Origin: Flavobacteriales bacterium UBA6051
GTDB taxonomy: Bacteria; Bacteroidota; Bacteroidia; Flavobacteriales_D; Crocinitomicaceae
DNA length: 64,000 nucleotides
Assembly (NCBI GenBank): GCA_002427735.1
Contig: DIYP01000013.1
Span: forward strand, 1-64,000
Direction of reading: 5' to 3'
The position numbers and the translations under genes were made by a program. The notes below the pieces were generated by a model. It had not been told where the DNA came from, did no database searches, and saw only the letters and a list, made by a program, of their open reading frames with translations. Below are positions 17,417 to 26,250 of the stretch, piece after piece (positions within the stretch are counted from its first letter, which is position 1; each line of letters opens with the position of its first letter).

Positions 17417-18754
17417 TTATGCAGATATTAATTGTTGCCACCATTTAGCCTTTTTCAGTTGAATGGTAGTATTGAATTTTAAATTAAATTGATCGATGAT
17501 TTCTAACTCGTATTTGCTGTAGAATTCAGGATCGAAATTGGCTGTTTTTAAGTTGCTTAATACTTCTTCAATGGTAGCTTCATTTAACAGCCATTCATTG
17601 AATACAGGATGTCGTAGACGAATACCAAAATTGTTAATTCCCAGGAACTTTCGACTTTCTTTTTCAAATACGAAATGCAACAGAACATCTTCTTTTTCAT
17701 GACGATAGACAAATTCTTCAAGTCCTTCGGCAAGCTTAGACTCCACCACGCCATATGTTTGATATTCAATATCAAAGAACTTAGCAGAATTAAACCAGTG
17801 TCCGGGAGTATATGGCATTATTTCGCTTGTCGGTCCGGTGATATTCTTCGCGAGTGTTTCCCCCATAATTCTGCCGGTATACCAAACCTGTTCAACTGGC
17901 CTTCTTCCCTTTACGGGGTTTCGAAATTCAGCACAGTCACCTATTGCATAGACATCTTCAGCTGAAGTTTCAAAAAACTCATCAATGAGTACTCCACGAT
18001 TTATTTCAATGTTGGATGATTTTAGAAAATCGACATTGGGTGATACCCCGGCAGTTAATCCTACAAATTCGCATTGAATTTCTTTTCCATCCTTTGTTTT
18101 AACACCAGTAACTTTGTCGTTCGAATCGGCAAGAATAGTATCCAGCTCAGTTGAATAGTGCATCTCAAGTCCGTGATGTTTTTCGAAATGCTCCATAATG
18201 AAAGAAGCATCCTGTTGGGGGAGTACGCTGTTCCAAAAGTGACTTTCTCTTACAAGAAAGTGGACGTGAATATTTCTGGAAAGGAACATTTCGGCCAGTT
18301 CTATTCCAATGAGTCCACCACCAACTACCACAGCAGTCTTGATGTTGTTTGACCGAGCTTCAATATACTCGAGATCTTGTTTGGAGTATAAGCCAGATAC
18401 CCCATCTGAATCCTGACCCGGCCAACCAAATTTGTTGGGCTTTGAACCTGTGGCGATGATCAACTTTGAGTAGCGAATTTCATTTCCACTTTTGAGCGAT
18501 ACCTTTTTTTCTGATGTATCAACGTGTTCAACGTAATCCTGCAACAATTCAATTCTATTCTTTTTCCAAAAGTGTGGTTCATAAGGTTGCGTATGTTCGA
18601 ATCGCATATGCCCCATGTACACATACATTAGTGCCGTTCTGGAAAAAAAGTACTTGGATTCAGCTGAAATAATTGTGATGGATTCATTACTATGCTTACG
18701 AATATGTCGAGCGGCAGTAACTCCAGAAATTCCATTACCGATTATAATGATCAT
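17417..18754 (-). CDS. NAD(P)/FAD-dependent oxidoreductase
   Basis: A 445-residue flavoprotein of the pyridine-nucleotide disulfide reductase superfamily. It starts with an FAD-binding Rossmann motif (IIIIGNGISGVTAA), has a second NAD-binding motif VVVGGGLIGIELAE, the ATG motif LIIATGSKP, and the FAD-closing VYAIGDCAEF. No redox-active CxxC is seen, so it resembles NADH-rubredoxin or nitrite-reductase type flavoproteins rather than disulfide reductases. It is directly upstream of the polytopic 4Fe-4S protein, and the two probably work together. Start is the ATG at 18754; a TTG at 18793 adds only an unrelated leader. Confidence 0.87.
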   Translation of the reverse strand: MIIIIGNGISGVTAARHIRKHSNESITIISAESKYFFSRTALMYVYMGHMRFEHTQPYEPHFWKKNRIELLQDYVEHVDTSEKKVSLKSGNEIRYSKLIIATGSKPNKFGWPGQDSDGVSGLYSKQDLEYIEARSNNIKTAVVVGGGLIGIELAEMFLSRNIHVHFLVRESHFWNSVLPQQDASFIMEHFEKHHGLEMHYSTELDTILADSNDKVTGVKTKDGKEIQCEFVGLTAGVSPNVDFLKSSNIEINRGVLIDEFFETSAEDVYAIGDCAEFRNPVKGRRPVEQVWYTGRIMGETLAKNITGPTSEIMPYTPGHWFNSAKFFDIEYQTYGVVESKLAEGLEEFVYRHEKEDVLLHFVFEKESRKFLGINNFGIRLRHPVFNEWLLNEATIEEVLSNLKTANFDPEFYSKYELEIIDQFNLKFNTTIQLKKAKWWQQLISA

Positions 18755-18860
18755 AGGCCAGGTTTTTAACACAAGATAAATCTTTTGACGCAATTGATTT
18801 TATAGACTTACAAAACACATTTTCAAACAAAGAATTGCTTTACAGAAAATCAGCTGCACA

Positions 18861-18890
18861 AAAAAAGGCTGCACTAAAGTACAGCCTTCT
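18861..18890 (-). terminator. Rho-independent terminator of accA
   Basis: Read on the minus strand, AAGGCTG and CAGCCTT form a 7-bp stem with a 10-base loop, followed by six T. It lies 20 bases after the accA stop. Confidence 0.85.
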
Positions 18891-18909
18891 CTTTTCAAGT
18901 AATTCTATT

Positions 18910-19863
18910 TTACTTCCAAACGCCTCTTTTGGAAAACGCATCGATTCTATGTTTAATGCGTTTCTCAGGAGCTATACCTTTGAGTTCCTTAAGGTGTTTT
19001 AGTATATTCTTCTTCACAGCTTTAAAAGCTTCTTCGTGACTACGGTGTGCACCATTGGCTGGTTCCTTAATCACGTCATCTACAATGCCCAATTTCTTCA
19101 TGTCTGCTGAAGTAAGTTTTAGGGCTTCAGCAGCCGTTTCTTTGTAATCCCATGAGCGCCAAAGAATGGATGAACAAGACTCAGGAGAAATTACAGAGTA
19201 CCAAGTGTTTTCCATCATTACCACTTTGTCTCCAACACCAATTCCTAGTGCTCCACCTGATGCCCCTTCACCAATAATTACGCAGATCACTGGAACTTTA
19301 AGTCGCATCATTTCATAAATGTTACGTGCAATTGCTTCTCCTTGTCCACGTTCTTCTGCTTCCAAACCTGGGAAAGCACCAGGAGTGTCAATAAACGTAA
19401 CAATGGGTTTATCAAATTTCTCTGCAAGTTTCATGAGGCGTAAAGCCTTACGATAACCTTCTGGATTTGGCATACCAAAATTGCGGTATTGACGCATTTT
19501 CGTATTTACTCCTTTTTGCTGACCAATGAACATGACTGTTTCACCATCTAGCAAACCGAAGCCACCCACCATGGCTTTGTCATCTTTTACATTTCTGTCG
19601 CCGTGTAATTCTTGGAATTCACCTCCAGTTAATGCTTCAATGTATGCTAGCGTATAAGGGCGGTCTGGATGACGCGACAACTGTACGCGCTGCCATGGTG
19701 TCAATCCGGAAAAAATCTCTTTTGTCTTGGCCTTCAGTTTTTTATCGAGCTCAGATATTTTATCTGCCATATCTACCTCTGTATTCTCCCCAATTTCTTT
19801 AGTTTGAATAATTTGCTCCTCCAGCTCTTTTAACGGTTCTTCAAAATCTAAATAAGTCGCCAT
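18910..19863 (-). CDS. accA: Acetyl-CoA carboxylase carboxyltransferase subunit alpha
   Basis: A 317-residue AccA, which with AccD transfers the carboxyl group from biotin to acetyl-CoA to make malonyl-CoA, the first committed step of fatty acid synthesis. Family blocks seen include FSGLTPWQRVQLSRHPDRPY, FGMPNPEGYRKALRLMKLAE, TFIDTPGAFPG, GEGASGGALGIGVGD and YSVISPESCSSILWR. Length is normal. It stands alone with its own terminator and is divergent from ispE. Confidence 0.97.
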   Translation of the reverse strand: MATYLDFEEPLKELEEQIIQTKEIGENTEVDMADKISELDKKLKAKTKEIFSGLTPWQRVQLSRHPDRPYTLAYIEALTGGEFQELHGDRNVKDDKAMVGGFGLLDGETVMFIGQQKGVNTKMRQYRNFGMPNPEGYRKALRLMKLAEKFDKPIVTFIDTPGAFPGLEAEERGQGEAIARNIYEMMRLKVPVICVIIGEGASGGALGIGVGDKVVMMENTWYSVISPESCSSILWRSWDYKETAAEALKLTSADMKKLGIVDDVIKEPANGAHRSHEEAFKAVKKNILKHLKELKGIAPEKRIKHRIDAFSKRGVWK

Positions 19864-19913
19864 TTTTATCTCTATATTGAGGGGCGAAAGTTACAAAAAT
19901 TGTTTACTTGTTC

Positions 19914-19921
19914 TAATTTTG
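19914..19921 (+). promoter_or_regulatory. Bacteroidota -7 element, very short leader
   Basis: TAATTTTG matches TAnnTTTG and ends 4 bases before the ispE ATG, predicting a leaderless or nearly leaderless message. Confidence 0.4.
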
Positions 19922-19925
19922 CTCT

Positions 19926-20723
19926 ATGATATTATTTCCACCTGCAAAGATCAATTTGGGTCTGAATGTACTGGGAAAACGCGATGATGGATACCATGAG
20001 ATTATCTCTTGCATGTATCCAATTCCCCTTCGGGATATACTTGAAGTTTTACCGGCTACTTCTTTTTCATTCAGGCAAACAGGATTGACAATTGAGGGAA
20101 AGGATTCAGATAACCTTGTGGTTCGAGCCTGGAAATTAATGCAGAGGAAGTATAATATCTCTGATGTTTATATTCACTTGCATAAACTCATTCCAATGGG
20201 TGCTGGATTAGGAGGGGGATCTGCTGATGCAACATATACCTTGTTGGCATTGGATAAATTGTTTGAGCTTAACTTGAGTGTTGAAGTTCTGCAAGAATTA
20301 TCTGCGGAATTGGGGAGCGACTGCGCTTTTTTTGTTTTGGATGAACCCCAGTTGGCTACTGGCAGGGGAGAAGTGTTAAGGCCTATTGAAGTCAATCTTG
20401 ATGGTTATTACTTAAAAGTAATTAATCCAGGGGTGCATATTAGTACTACAGAAGCTTATCAAGGTGTTCAATTCGGTGGAGGAGAGCACTTACAGGCAGT
20501 ATTAAGCAAATCACCGGAACATTGGAAGAATAAATTGACCAACGGATTTGAATCAAACATTTTCCATAATCATGCAATCATTGGTGCACTTAAAGCGCGA
20601 TTATATGATGAAGGTGCTGTTTATGCAAGTATGACCGGAAGCGGATCGACGCTTTTCGGTATCTTCAAAGATCGTCCCGACTTAACTCAGAGCGACTATT
20701 TTGAAAGAGTCTACCAACTCTAG
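19926..20723 (+). CDS. ispE: 4-diphosphocytidyl-2-C-methyl-D-erythritol kinase
   Basis: A 265-residue GHMP kinase of the MEP isoprenoid pathway that phosphorylates the 2-OH of CDP-ME using ATP. The N-terminal PPAKINLGLNVLGKRDDGYHE is diagnostic for IspE (conserved Lys and DGYH). The ATP-binding loop PMGAGLGGGSADATYTLL follows, and MTGSGSTLFG is the third GHMP motif near the C-terminus. It is monocistronic and overlaps the convergent surface-protein gene by 4 bases. Confidence 0.96.
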   Translation: MILFPPAKINLGLNVLGKRDDGYHEIISCMYPIPLRDILEVLPATSFSFRQTGLTIEGKDSDNLVVRAWKLMQRKYNISDVYIHLHKLIPMGAGLGGGSADATYTLLALDKLFELNLSVEVLQELSAELGSDCAFFVLDEPQLATGRGEVLRPIEVNLDGYYLKVINPGVHISTTEAYQGVQFGGGEHLQAVLSKSPEHWKNKLTNGFESNIFHNHAIIGALKARLYDEGAVYASMTGSGSTLFGIFKDRPDLTQSDYFERVYQL

Positions 20724-22984
20724 CGTTTGATGATTTTCTTTGTTGAGAATCGCCCATCCTTTAATTCTATTCTAACGAGATAGAAGCCTTCAGCAAATTG
20801 AGACGTATTCACACCAACAGTATTGGATTCCATAACTCCACTGGAAACAACCGCTCCATTGATATCAAGGATTGTATAATTATCGGCAATTCCAGTGCTT
20901 ACCGAAATAGTCACTGATTCACTCATAGGGTTTGGATATACCGCAATCATGGCGTCCAAAGAAATCTCGTTTAGCGAAACGTTGCTGTTAGGATCGGACT
21001 CAAGATGGTATAATCCTCCAAGATCTTGACCCACAAACATGTTAAGATCGCCGTCATTATCAATGTCTTCAATCCAGAAAGCGCTGTAACCTTCAACATT
21101 GATATTTAAATAACTATCTGATTCAAGCTCAAAGTATTCACCAGTATCTAGATTCCCATCAATATCTGAATAGTAAATAAGCTTTCCGTCAATTGATCCG
21201 AGGAATAAATGTGTTTCATTATTTAAACGAAAGAAATGTGGAGCAGCATAACCGTCAGGTGTAGAGGTAGACACATCTATATCTCCAAGCATATCGTTCT
21301 TAAGTTCAAATGAAGGAGATGACGCAGTTCCAATATTCTCATAGTACATAATTTCGCCAGAGCGCTTGCCGAGGATCAAATCAAGAAGACCATCATTGTT
21401 TAAGTCGAAAAGTTGTGGATGGCAAAATCCGCCAGCGGTAATTGTTGCACCGTTATTATCAGCGTAGTTAATCACGCCCTGTCCAAAAACGGCACCGTTT
21501 CCAACAGAACTATTTTCGTAATACACGATTGTTCCGTTTTCAATTCCCAAGAGAAGGTCATCATCACCATCGTCATCTAAATCTCCGAAAGCCGGTACTG
21601 AACGCAGACCATAACCTTGCTGTGCTAAATCGAAAATGTCGTAATCAACAAAGGTAAAGGCTGGATTAGTTAACGTTCCAGTATTTTGATAGTAGGCAAT
21701 GGTACTTTCTTTGTCGAGAACTGGTTTATATCTGTGAAAGTTCGCCACAATCATGTCTTGAAGACCATCTTCATTAAAATCAACGAATGAAGGAATTGAT
21801 CCCGTTCCATGCTCTATCATTTCATTTTGGAGAAAGTCATTTGTTGAGTAAATAAAGTTAGGATTGTCATTGGTCCCAGTATTTTTGTAGAACATTACGC
21901 TTTTTTCATTGAAGGAAACGTTCTTCGCATTAGCCGCAACGATGAGGTCCTTCACCCCATCAAAATCCACATCTAAATAGAAACCTGCAGGAAATAGTTG
22001 CATATCTACAGGTGTAGTGTTGGCAGGGAAATTGTCTTCCACACTGATCATCGCAGAATTCGTATTGACAGCAGCTCCTCCATTCAATAACAGGTTCATG
22101 TTCGTGAACGAGGCATCTCCAACGATTAGGTCCATCACTCCCGAGTTGTCATAATCTAAAGCAAGAAGCGTTGAGCCGGCGTGTTTATTCGCTTCTTTCG
22201 TCAGCGGAGTGCCAGCTATTTCAGGGTTAGAAATATTTCCTCCAACACACGGAGAATTCGGGTCATTGAGGGTAATGTCGTTTGTGTTTACATCCTCTGT
22301 AAACTTACCCCAGCATTCATTTTTCAAGATAAACTGAAGTGAATCAGGAATTCCATACACGTCCATACTCTGATTCTGATGATACTCAACATGCCTTCCT
22401 CCTTGATGAAATGTCAATACATCAATATCACCGTCGAAATCAACATCAACAATAGCTGGAATATCGCTTGCACTCACATTTAAGTTACTGTAATCGTTTG
22501 GATATTGTGAATAAAGTAGCTCTTTAAATAATTCCCATTGTAAGCCATTTGAGGCGTCTCCAACGTTTCGATAAACTTTCAAACCGCCAATCCCATAAGT
22601 AAACAAATCTTTACGACCATCATTGTCGTAATCTACCATAGTGGCACGATATCGTAATTCTGCTGGGAAGTATTGTCGTGCATTGTAAGCAAGTTTATAA
22701 TACTTACCGTTGGGACCATCTTCTTGTGTAAATACACGAATGTTGTTTTTACTCCTATCAAAAATAAAAAGGTCAAGGTCACCGTCGAAATCATAGTCAA
22801 AATCTGAAAACTGGGCATAATTCAATCCTCCGCCCCAAGGATTGATAAGGGTATCATTCCCCACTTTGACCGTAATGGTATCACTGTACTCAAAACCAAA
22901 TTGAGCAGTTGCGCGAGACAGGACAAAAATAATCAGCGAAACACTCAGAATTCCAAATAATCTTATTGTATTGAACATCTTCAT
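20720..22984 (-). CDS. T9SS surface protein with VCBS/FG-GAP repeats
   Basis: A 754-residue secreted protein. After a signal peptide (ending ATAQ) come multiple FG-GAP/VCBS repeats with calcium-loop motifs such as DYDFDGDLDLFIFD, DYDNDGRKDLFTYG, DVDFDGDIDVLTF and DLDDDGDDDLLLGI, predicting a beta-propeller. The last 75 residues form a T9SS sorting domain (AVYPNPMSESVTIS ... GFYLVRIEL ... KIIKR). It is probably displayed on the surface and binds calcium in the repeats. Start is ATG 22984; an ATG at 22978 is equally possible, and the TTG at 23026 is rejected. Ligand unknown. Confidence 0.9.
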   Translation of the reverse strand: MKMFNTIRLFGILSVSLIIFVLSRATAQFGFEYSDTITVKVGNDTLINPWGGGLNYAQFSDFDYDFDGDLDLFIFDRSKNNIRVFTQEDGPNGKYYKLAYNARQYFPAELRYRATMVDYDNDGRKDLFTYGIGGLKVYRNVGDASNGLQWELFKELLYSQYPNDYSNLNVSASDIPAIVDVDFDGDIDVLTFHQGGRHVEYHQNQSMDVYGIPDSLQFILKNECWGKFTEDVNTNDITLNDPNSPCVGGNISNPEIAGTPLTKEANKHAGSTLLALDYDNSGVMDLIVGDASFTNMNLLLNGGAAVNTNSAMISVEDNFPANTTPVDMQLFPAGFYLDVDFDGVKDLIVAANAKNVSFNEKSVMFYKNTGTNDNPNFIYSTNDFLQNEMIEHGTGSIPSFVDFNEDGLQDMIVANFHRYKPVLDKESTIAYYQNTGTLTNPAFTFVDYDIFDLAQQGYGLRSVPAFGDLDDDGDDDLLLGIENGTIVYYENSSVGNGAVFGQGVINYADNNGATITAGGFCHPQLFDLNNDGLLDLILGKRSGEIMYYENIGTASSPSFELKNDMLGDIDVSTSTPDGYAAPHFFRLNNETHLFLGSIDGKLIYYSDIDGNLDTGEYFELESDSYLNINVEGYSAFWIEDIDNDGDLNMFVGQDLGGLYHLESDPNSNVSLNEISLDAMIAVYPNPMSESVTISVSTGIADNYTILDINGAVVSSGVMESNTVGVNTSQFAEGFYLVRIELKDGRFSTKKIIKR

Positions 22985-23121
22985 TAGCTTTTCAAGGGTA
23001 ATGCTTATGCATAAATGACGAAGCAACTCACAAAATCGTTTGCAAGTATCGTTCTAAATGCCAAGATAGGAACAATTATCGAGTTGCTCTTTTTGTTTCA
23101 GCCGTCACATAAGGCTTTAAA

Positions 23122-23153
23122 ACAAAAAGAGCCGTGATTTTCACAGCTCTTTT
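23122..23153 (-). terminator. Rho-independent terminator of the pirin-nitroreductase operon
   Basis: AAAAGAGC...GCTCTTTT with an inner GTGA/TCAC stem forms a long hairpin; on the minus strand it is followed by a T-rich tract. It lies about 20 bases after the nitroreductase stop. Confidence 0.85.
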
Positions 23154-23174
23154 CTAATGTAAGTGACTTCTTTA

Positions 23175-23807
23175 TTATACTATTTCGAATAATTCATCTT
23201 GAGATTTACGCACTTTTGCCACGTGCTGATTGGCATCATCTTCATGTCTGTATCCAATTGGGCATACAAGTACAGCGGTAAGGTTTTTATCTTCTAACTC
23301 GAGTATTTCATCGTAGGTTGCAGGGCTAAAACCTTCCATAGGAGTTGCATCAATTCTGAGTGCTGCGCAGGTGGTCAACAATTGACCGAGTGCGATGTAT
23401 AACTGTTTACTGGTCCAAATTAGCTTATGCTCTGGGCTAAGATTACCAATCGTTTGCTTCATGTAGTTGGCGTAGCCAGCAACATCTTCGAGTGTTTGAC
23501 CGCGCGTGGTCGCAATATTTTGGGCGTAATCATCAACATGCTTGTCAGTTACATCTTTGTATGCACATAGTACGAAAAGGTGAGAAGCATCTTGCACTTG
23601 TTGTTGACCAAAGGATGCCGGAACTAGTTTCTCACGAATTTCTTGATCTTCTATCATGAGAAACTTCAAAGTCTGCAGTCCATAGGATGTTGGAACCAGT
23701 CGCAGCGATTCTTTAATCACTTCCAAATCTTCCTCGCTTACTTTTTTAGTCGAATCATACTTCTTTGTGGCATATCGCCAATTTAAATCTTCTAATATCT
23801 TATGCAT
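23175..23807 (-). CDS. NAD(P)H-dependent nitroreductase family oxidoreductase
   Basis: A 210-residue flavoprotein of the nitroreductase (NfsB/FRase I) family, expected to bind FMN and reduce quinones or nitro compounds with NAD(P)H. The FMN-contacting start RYATKKYD, the PTSYGLQ motif and the later MEGFSPATYDEIL match the family. No signal peptide. The ATG at 23807 overlaps the stop of the pirin gene by 8 bases, so the two are translationally coupled. Pairing of a pirin and a flavin reductase is common in Bacteroidota and suggests an electrophile or quinone response. Confidence 0.9.
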   Translation of the reverse strand: MHKILEDLNWRYATKKYDSTKKVSEEDLEVIKESLRLVPTSYGLQTLKFLMIEDQEIREKLVPASFGQQQVQDASHLFVLCAYKDVTDKHVDDYAQNIATTRGQTLEDVAGYANYMKQTIGNLSPEHKLIWTSKQLYIALGQLLTTCAALRIDATPMEGFSPATYDEILELEDKNLTAVLVCPIGYRHEDDANQHVAKVRKSQDELFEIV

Positions 23808-24525
23808 AACTTTCTTTTTCCATTGGTACTTCAATCACAAGGACTTTACTTTTCTCTTCTGCAAAGAACGAAACTTTTTCAGTTTCCCAAGCGCCAAAAG
23901 CGTCTCGTTTATTTAGAGTTTCATCTCCAATGCGTACTTTGCCTTCTACCAGCATTGAATAGGCACCGTTCTTTTTTTCTTTGAAAGCATACTCGATTTC
24001 CTGTCCAGCCTCTATTTCAGCCATATGAATCCAGGCATCTTGATTGATCCATGAGCCAGAATCATCTTTGTTAGGGCTTACCAATTGAAGGAAATTATTC
24101 TGCATTCCAGACATATCAATACTAAACTGATCGTAACGAGGGGTAGCACCATGTTTGTTGGGCATAATCCATATTTGGAAAAGCTCCAGATCTTCCGTGC
24201 TGCTGCCATTATATTCACTATGCGTGATTCCGGTTCCTGCACTCATTACCTGGATTTCTCCGGTTTTGATTTCTTCCCCATGCCCCATATTATCTTTATG
24301 GAGTACTTTTCCTTTTAGCGGAATAGTTATGATTTCCATGTTATTGTGAGGGTGTGTTCCAAAACCAGTCCCAGGAGCAACTTTATCATCGTTGAGTACG
24401 CGCAAGGCACCAAAGTTCATTTTTTCGGGATTAAACCATTGCGCGAAGCTAAATGAGTGCTTTGCTTTAAGCCAGCCATGATCTGCTCGGCCACGTTCGT
24501 CGGATTTATGAATTATTGTTCTCAT
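23800..24525 (-). CDS. Pirin family protein
   Basis: A 241-residue bicupin of the pirin family. The metal-binding cupin region GTHPHNNMEIITIPLKG and the following HKDNMGHGEEI and GTGITHSEYN are typical, with His residues placed for iron or another divalent metal. Some bacterial pirins have quercetinase activity; whether this one does is unknown. The start is the ATG at 24525. Upstream in-frame ATG codons at 24549 and 24579 are rejected because the -7 element and a 24-bp palindrome lie there. Coupled to the nitroreductase gene downstream. Confidence 0.92.
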   Translation of the reverse strand: MRTIIHKSDERGRADHGWLKAKHSFSFAQWFNPEKMNFGALRVLNDDKVAPGTGFGTHPHNNMEIITIPLKGKVLHKDNMGHGEEIKTGEIQVMSAGTGITHSEYNGSSTEDLELFQIWIMPNKHGATPRYDQFSIDMSGMQNNFLQLVSPNKDDSGSWINQDAWIHMAEIEAGQEIEYAFKEKKNGAYSMLVEGKVRIGDETLNKRDAFGAWETEKVSFFAEEKSKVLVIEVPMEKESYA

Positions 24526-24555
24526 ATCTTGTGATGTTTTGTTAATCATATAGTA

Positions 24556-24563
24556 CAAAGATA
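24556..24563 (-). promoter_or_regulatory. -7 element of the pirin operon
   Basis: On the minus strand TATCTTTG matches TAnnTTTG exactly, 30 bases before the pirin ATG. The palindrome at 24567-24590 begins 3 bases upstream of it, so a bound regulator would block the promoter. Confidence 0.55.
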
Positions 24564-24566
24564 TGC

Positions 24567-24590
24567 AAATATTTACCATGGTAAATATTT
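24567..24590. promoter_or_regulatory. Perfect 24-bp palindrome, probable operator
   Basis: The two 12-base halves AAATATTTACCA and TGGTAAATATTT are exact reverse complements with no spacer. It spans the -12 to -35 region of the pirin-nitroreductase promoter. The size and symmetry fit a dimeric repressor of a winged-helix family (Rrf2, HxlR or MarR type), but no regulator gene lies in this window, so the protein is unknown. Confidence 0.75.
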
Positions 24591-24629
24591 ACATCGTATA
24601 TATTTATATCATTGTTGAATTCCCAATGA

Positions 24630-25046
24630 TTACAGTGCGCCTATACTCTCAAGTATTTCAGGTGATACGGTGGGAGGGAAGTTGCCCTCCTGAACTTGGT
24701 CTAAGACATACTTAGCCGCGATTTCTGCTTTTTCCTGTGTCTCAAAACCGTTAATTCCGGGAACCGAAGGAATGTGCTCTTGTTTAATGAGCATTGTGGA
24801 ACCATCATATATTTGGTAGCCCCAGCCGTGATCAACTTCAATGATTTTATACGAGAAGTTTGAAGCAGAAACCGGAGGGATGCTGTCGTCCAATGAATCA
24901 TTCAACGTTATTGATGGTTCGTTAGCCACCTCACTTTCTTGCTGAGCGGCTTCGCGTTCTTCATCTGTTCGAAGATCCTGAATTTCAGGTTCTGTTTCGC
25001 TACATGCGACAAGCAAGAGAAGAATAGGGATTAATAGTCGGTTCAT
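24630..25046 (-). CDS. DUF4907 domain lipoprotein
   Basis: A 138-residue lipoprotein: residues 1-14 are a hydrophobic signal and Cys15 follows LLVAC. After an acidic linker (about 17-60) comes a DUF4907-like domain with WGYQIYDGSTMLIKQ, IPSVPGINGFET and a C-terminal helix ending GNFPPTVSPEIL, matching the family in order and length. DUF4907 proteins are often encoded beside kelch proteins in Bacteroidota, as here: its ATG directly follows the TAA of the kelch gene upstream. It is the last gene of a six-gene operon. A role as periplasmic partner of the kelch proteins is inference. Confidence 0.82.
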   Translation of the reverse strand: MNRLLIPILLLLVACSETEPEIQDLRTDEEREAAQQESEVANEPSITLNDSLDDSIPPVSASNFSYKIIEVDHGWGYQIYDGSTMLIKQEHIPSVPGINGFETQEKAEIAAKYVLDQVQEGNFPPTVSPEILESIGAL

Positions 25047-26249
25047 TTATAGAAGTACAAGTTTATCCTGGTATACAACACCAAGTTCTTTGTGCTTTAA
25101 ATGTATTAGATAATTACCATTGGGCAAAGCGCCTCTGTCAATATGAAAACCTTTTATACTTTCTTCAATGGTCAATTGATCTGTCACGTTCCTACCATCT
25201 ATTGAAGAAATGTGTACCTCTAATCCGGTCGGGTCCACTTCTATTGAAACAGAAGTATTTGAAGGGTTTGGGTAAAGTCTGGTGCTTTTATAAGTATCGA
25301 TCTCATCGAGACCAACAACTCTGCGATAGGCATACACATCATCTAAAAAATCACCATTATATCCAGATCCGACAAAGGCTACATCTTGAATCACAAACGC
25401 AATAGCATTCGAGCGTCCGTTTCCAAGATAATCGGCACGTTGCACCCATGTATCTGTGAAGTAGTTGTACTCCCATAGGTCATTCGTGTACTCAAAGTTG
25501 ATGTCTTCTCCAGTACAAATAAACCCTTGTGGAAAGATCCCCCAGCCGGCAGCACCCTTTCTTCGTGTTCCCGGGAAGTCAGCTTTTTGAACCCATGAAT
25601 CTGTTGTAGGTTCATATTGCCAAAAATCGTTTCGAAGCACTCCGTCATCTCCAGTACCAACGTAAGCCTGACCTCCCATCGTAAACCCAACGGCTTCTTT
25701 TCTTGCAGTTCCTGCAAAATCGTTCAGTTGGGTCCAGGAATTAGTCGCAGGACTGTACTTGAACATGTCTTTTCTAAATCCATTTGCATCGATCCCGAGC
25801 CCCACATAGGCAACCGTATCTATAGCAAAACCAACCCCCTGTCTTCTCGGAGTTCCGATGAATGTTGCTTTTTGACTCCACGCACCCGTCGTTTGGTCGT
25901 ACTCCCACAGGTCATTGAAAAAACCATTGGTTACACCTTGCCCAAGACATATATAACCTTTATTTCCTATAGCAAATGCACTTGCTGAACCCCGATTTAG
26001 ACCAAATCCATTGACTCCTCCGAGTGATTCTTCATCGTCCCAATCATCTTGCCAGTAGGTATAAGAATACATTTTGCGGCGAAAACCGCCTTCATCCAGG
26101 CCACATAAGGTATAGCCTTCTCCATTAATGACAAATGCCGATGCGACCGATCTTGGAGCACCATTAATAGAATCTTTAATGACCCATTGATCCTGAGCAA
26201 ATGTAAAGTTTACAACAAAGGCGAGTAGAAGTGTAATGATTGATTTCAT
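25047..26249 (-). CDS. Kelch-repeat T9SS surface protein (copy 4 of 4)
   Basis: A 400-residue secreted protein with signal peptide (ending NFTFAQ), about six kelch repeats (for example NDLWEYDQTTGAWSQKATF and FWQYEPTTDSWVQKADF) forming one beta-propeller, and a T9SS sorting domain (RLYPNPSNTSVSIE ... GNYLIHLKH ... KLVLL). It starts at ATG 26249, 1 base after the stop of the preceding kelch gene; the upstream reading to 26306 lies inside that gene. A conserved feature of the set is a Gly-Thr/Gly-Thr turn before each blade (GTPRR, GTARK, GTRRK). Confidence 0.9.
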   Translation of the reverse strand: MKSIITLLLAFVVNFTFAQDQWVIKDSINGAPRSVASAFVINGEGYTLCGLDEGGFRRKMYSYTYWQDDWDDEESLGGVNGFGLNRGSASAFAIGNKGYICLGQGVTNGFFNDLWEYDQTTGAWSQKATFIGTPRRQGVGFAIDTVAYVGLGIDANGFRKDMFKYSPATNSWTQLNDFAGTARKEAVGFTMGGQAYVGTGDDGVLRNDFWQYEPTTDSWVQKADFPGTRRKGAAGWGIFPQGFICTGEDINFEYTNDLWEYNYFTDTWVQRADYLGNGRSNAIAFVIQDVAFVGSGYNGDFLDDVYAYRRVVGLDEIDTYKSTRLYPNPSNTSVSIEVDPTGLEVHISSIDGRNVTDQLTIEESIKGFHIDRGALPNGNYLIHLKHKELGVVYQDKLVLL

Positions 26250-26250
26250 A

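Noticed and set aside
24549..24579. Earlier ATG codons for pirin, one inside the palindrome (CCATGG)
   Set aside because: They lie upstream of or inside the predicted -7 element, so they would not be transcribed; family residues begin only after 24525.
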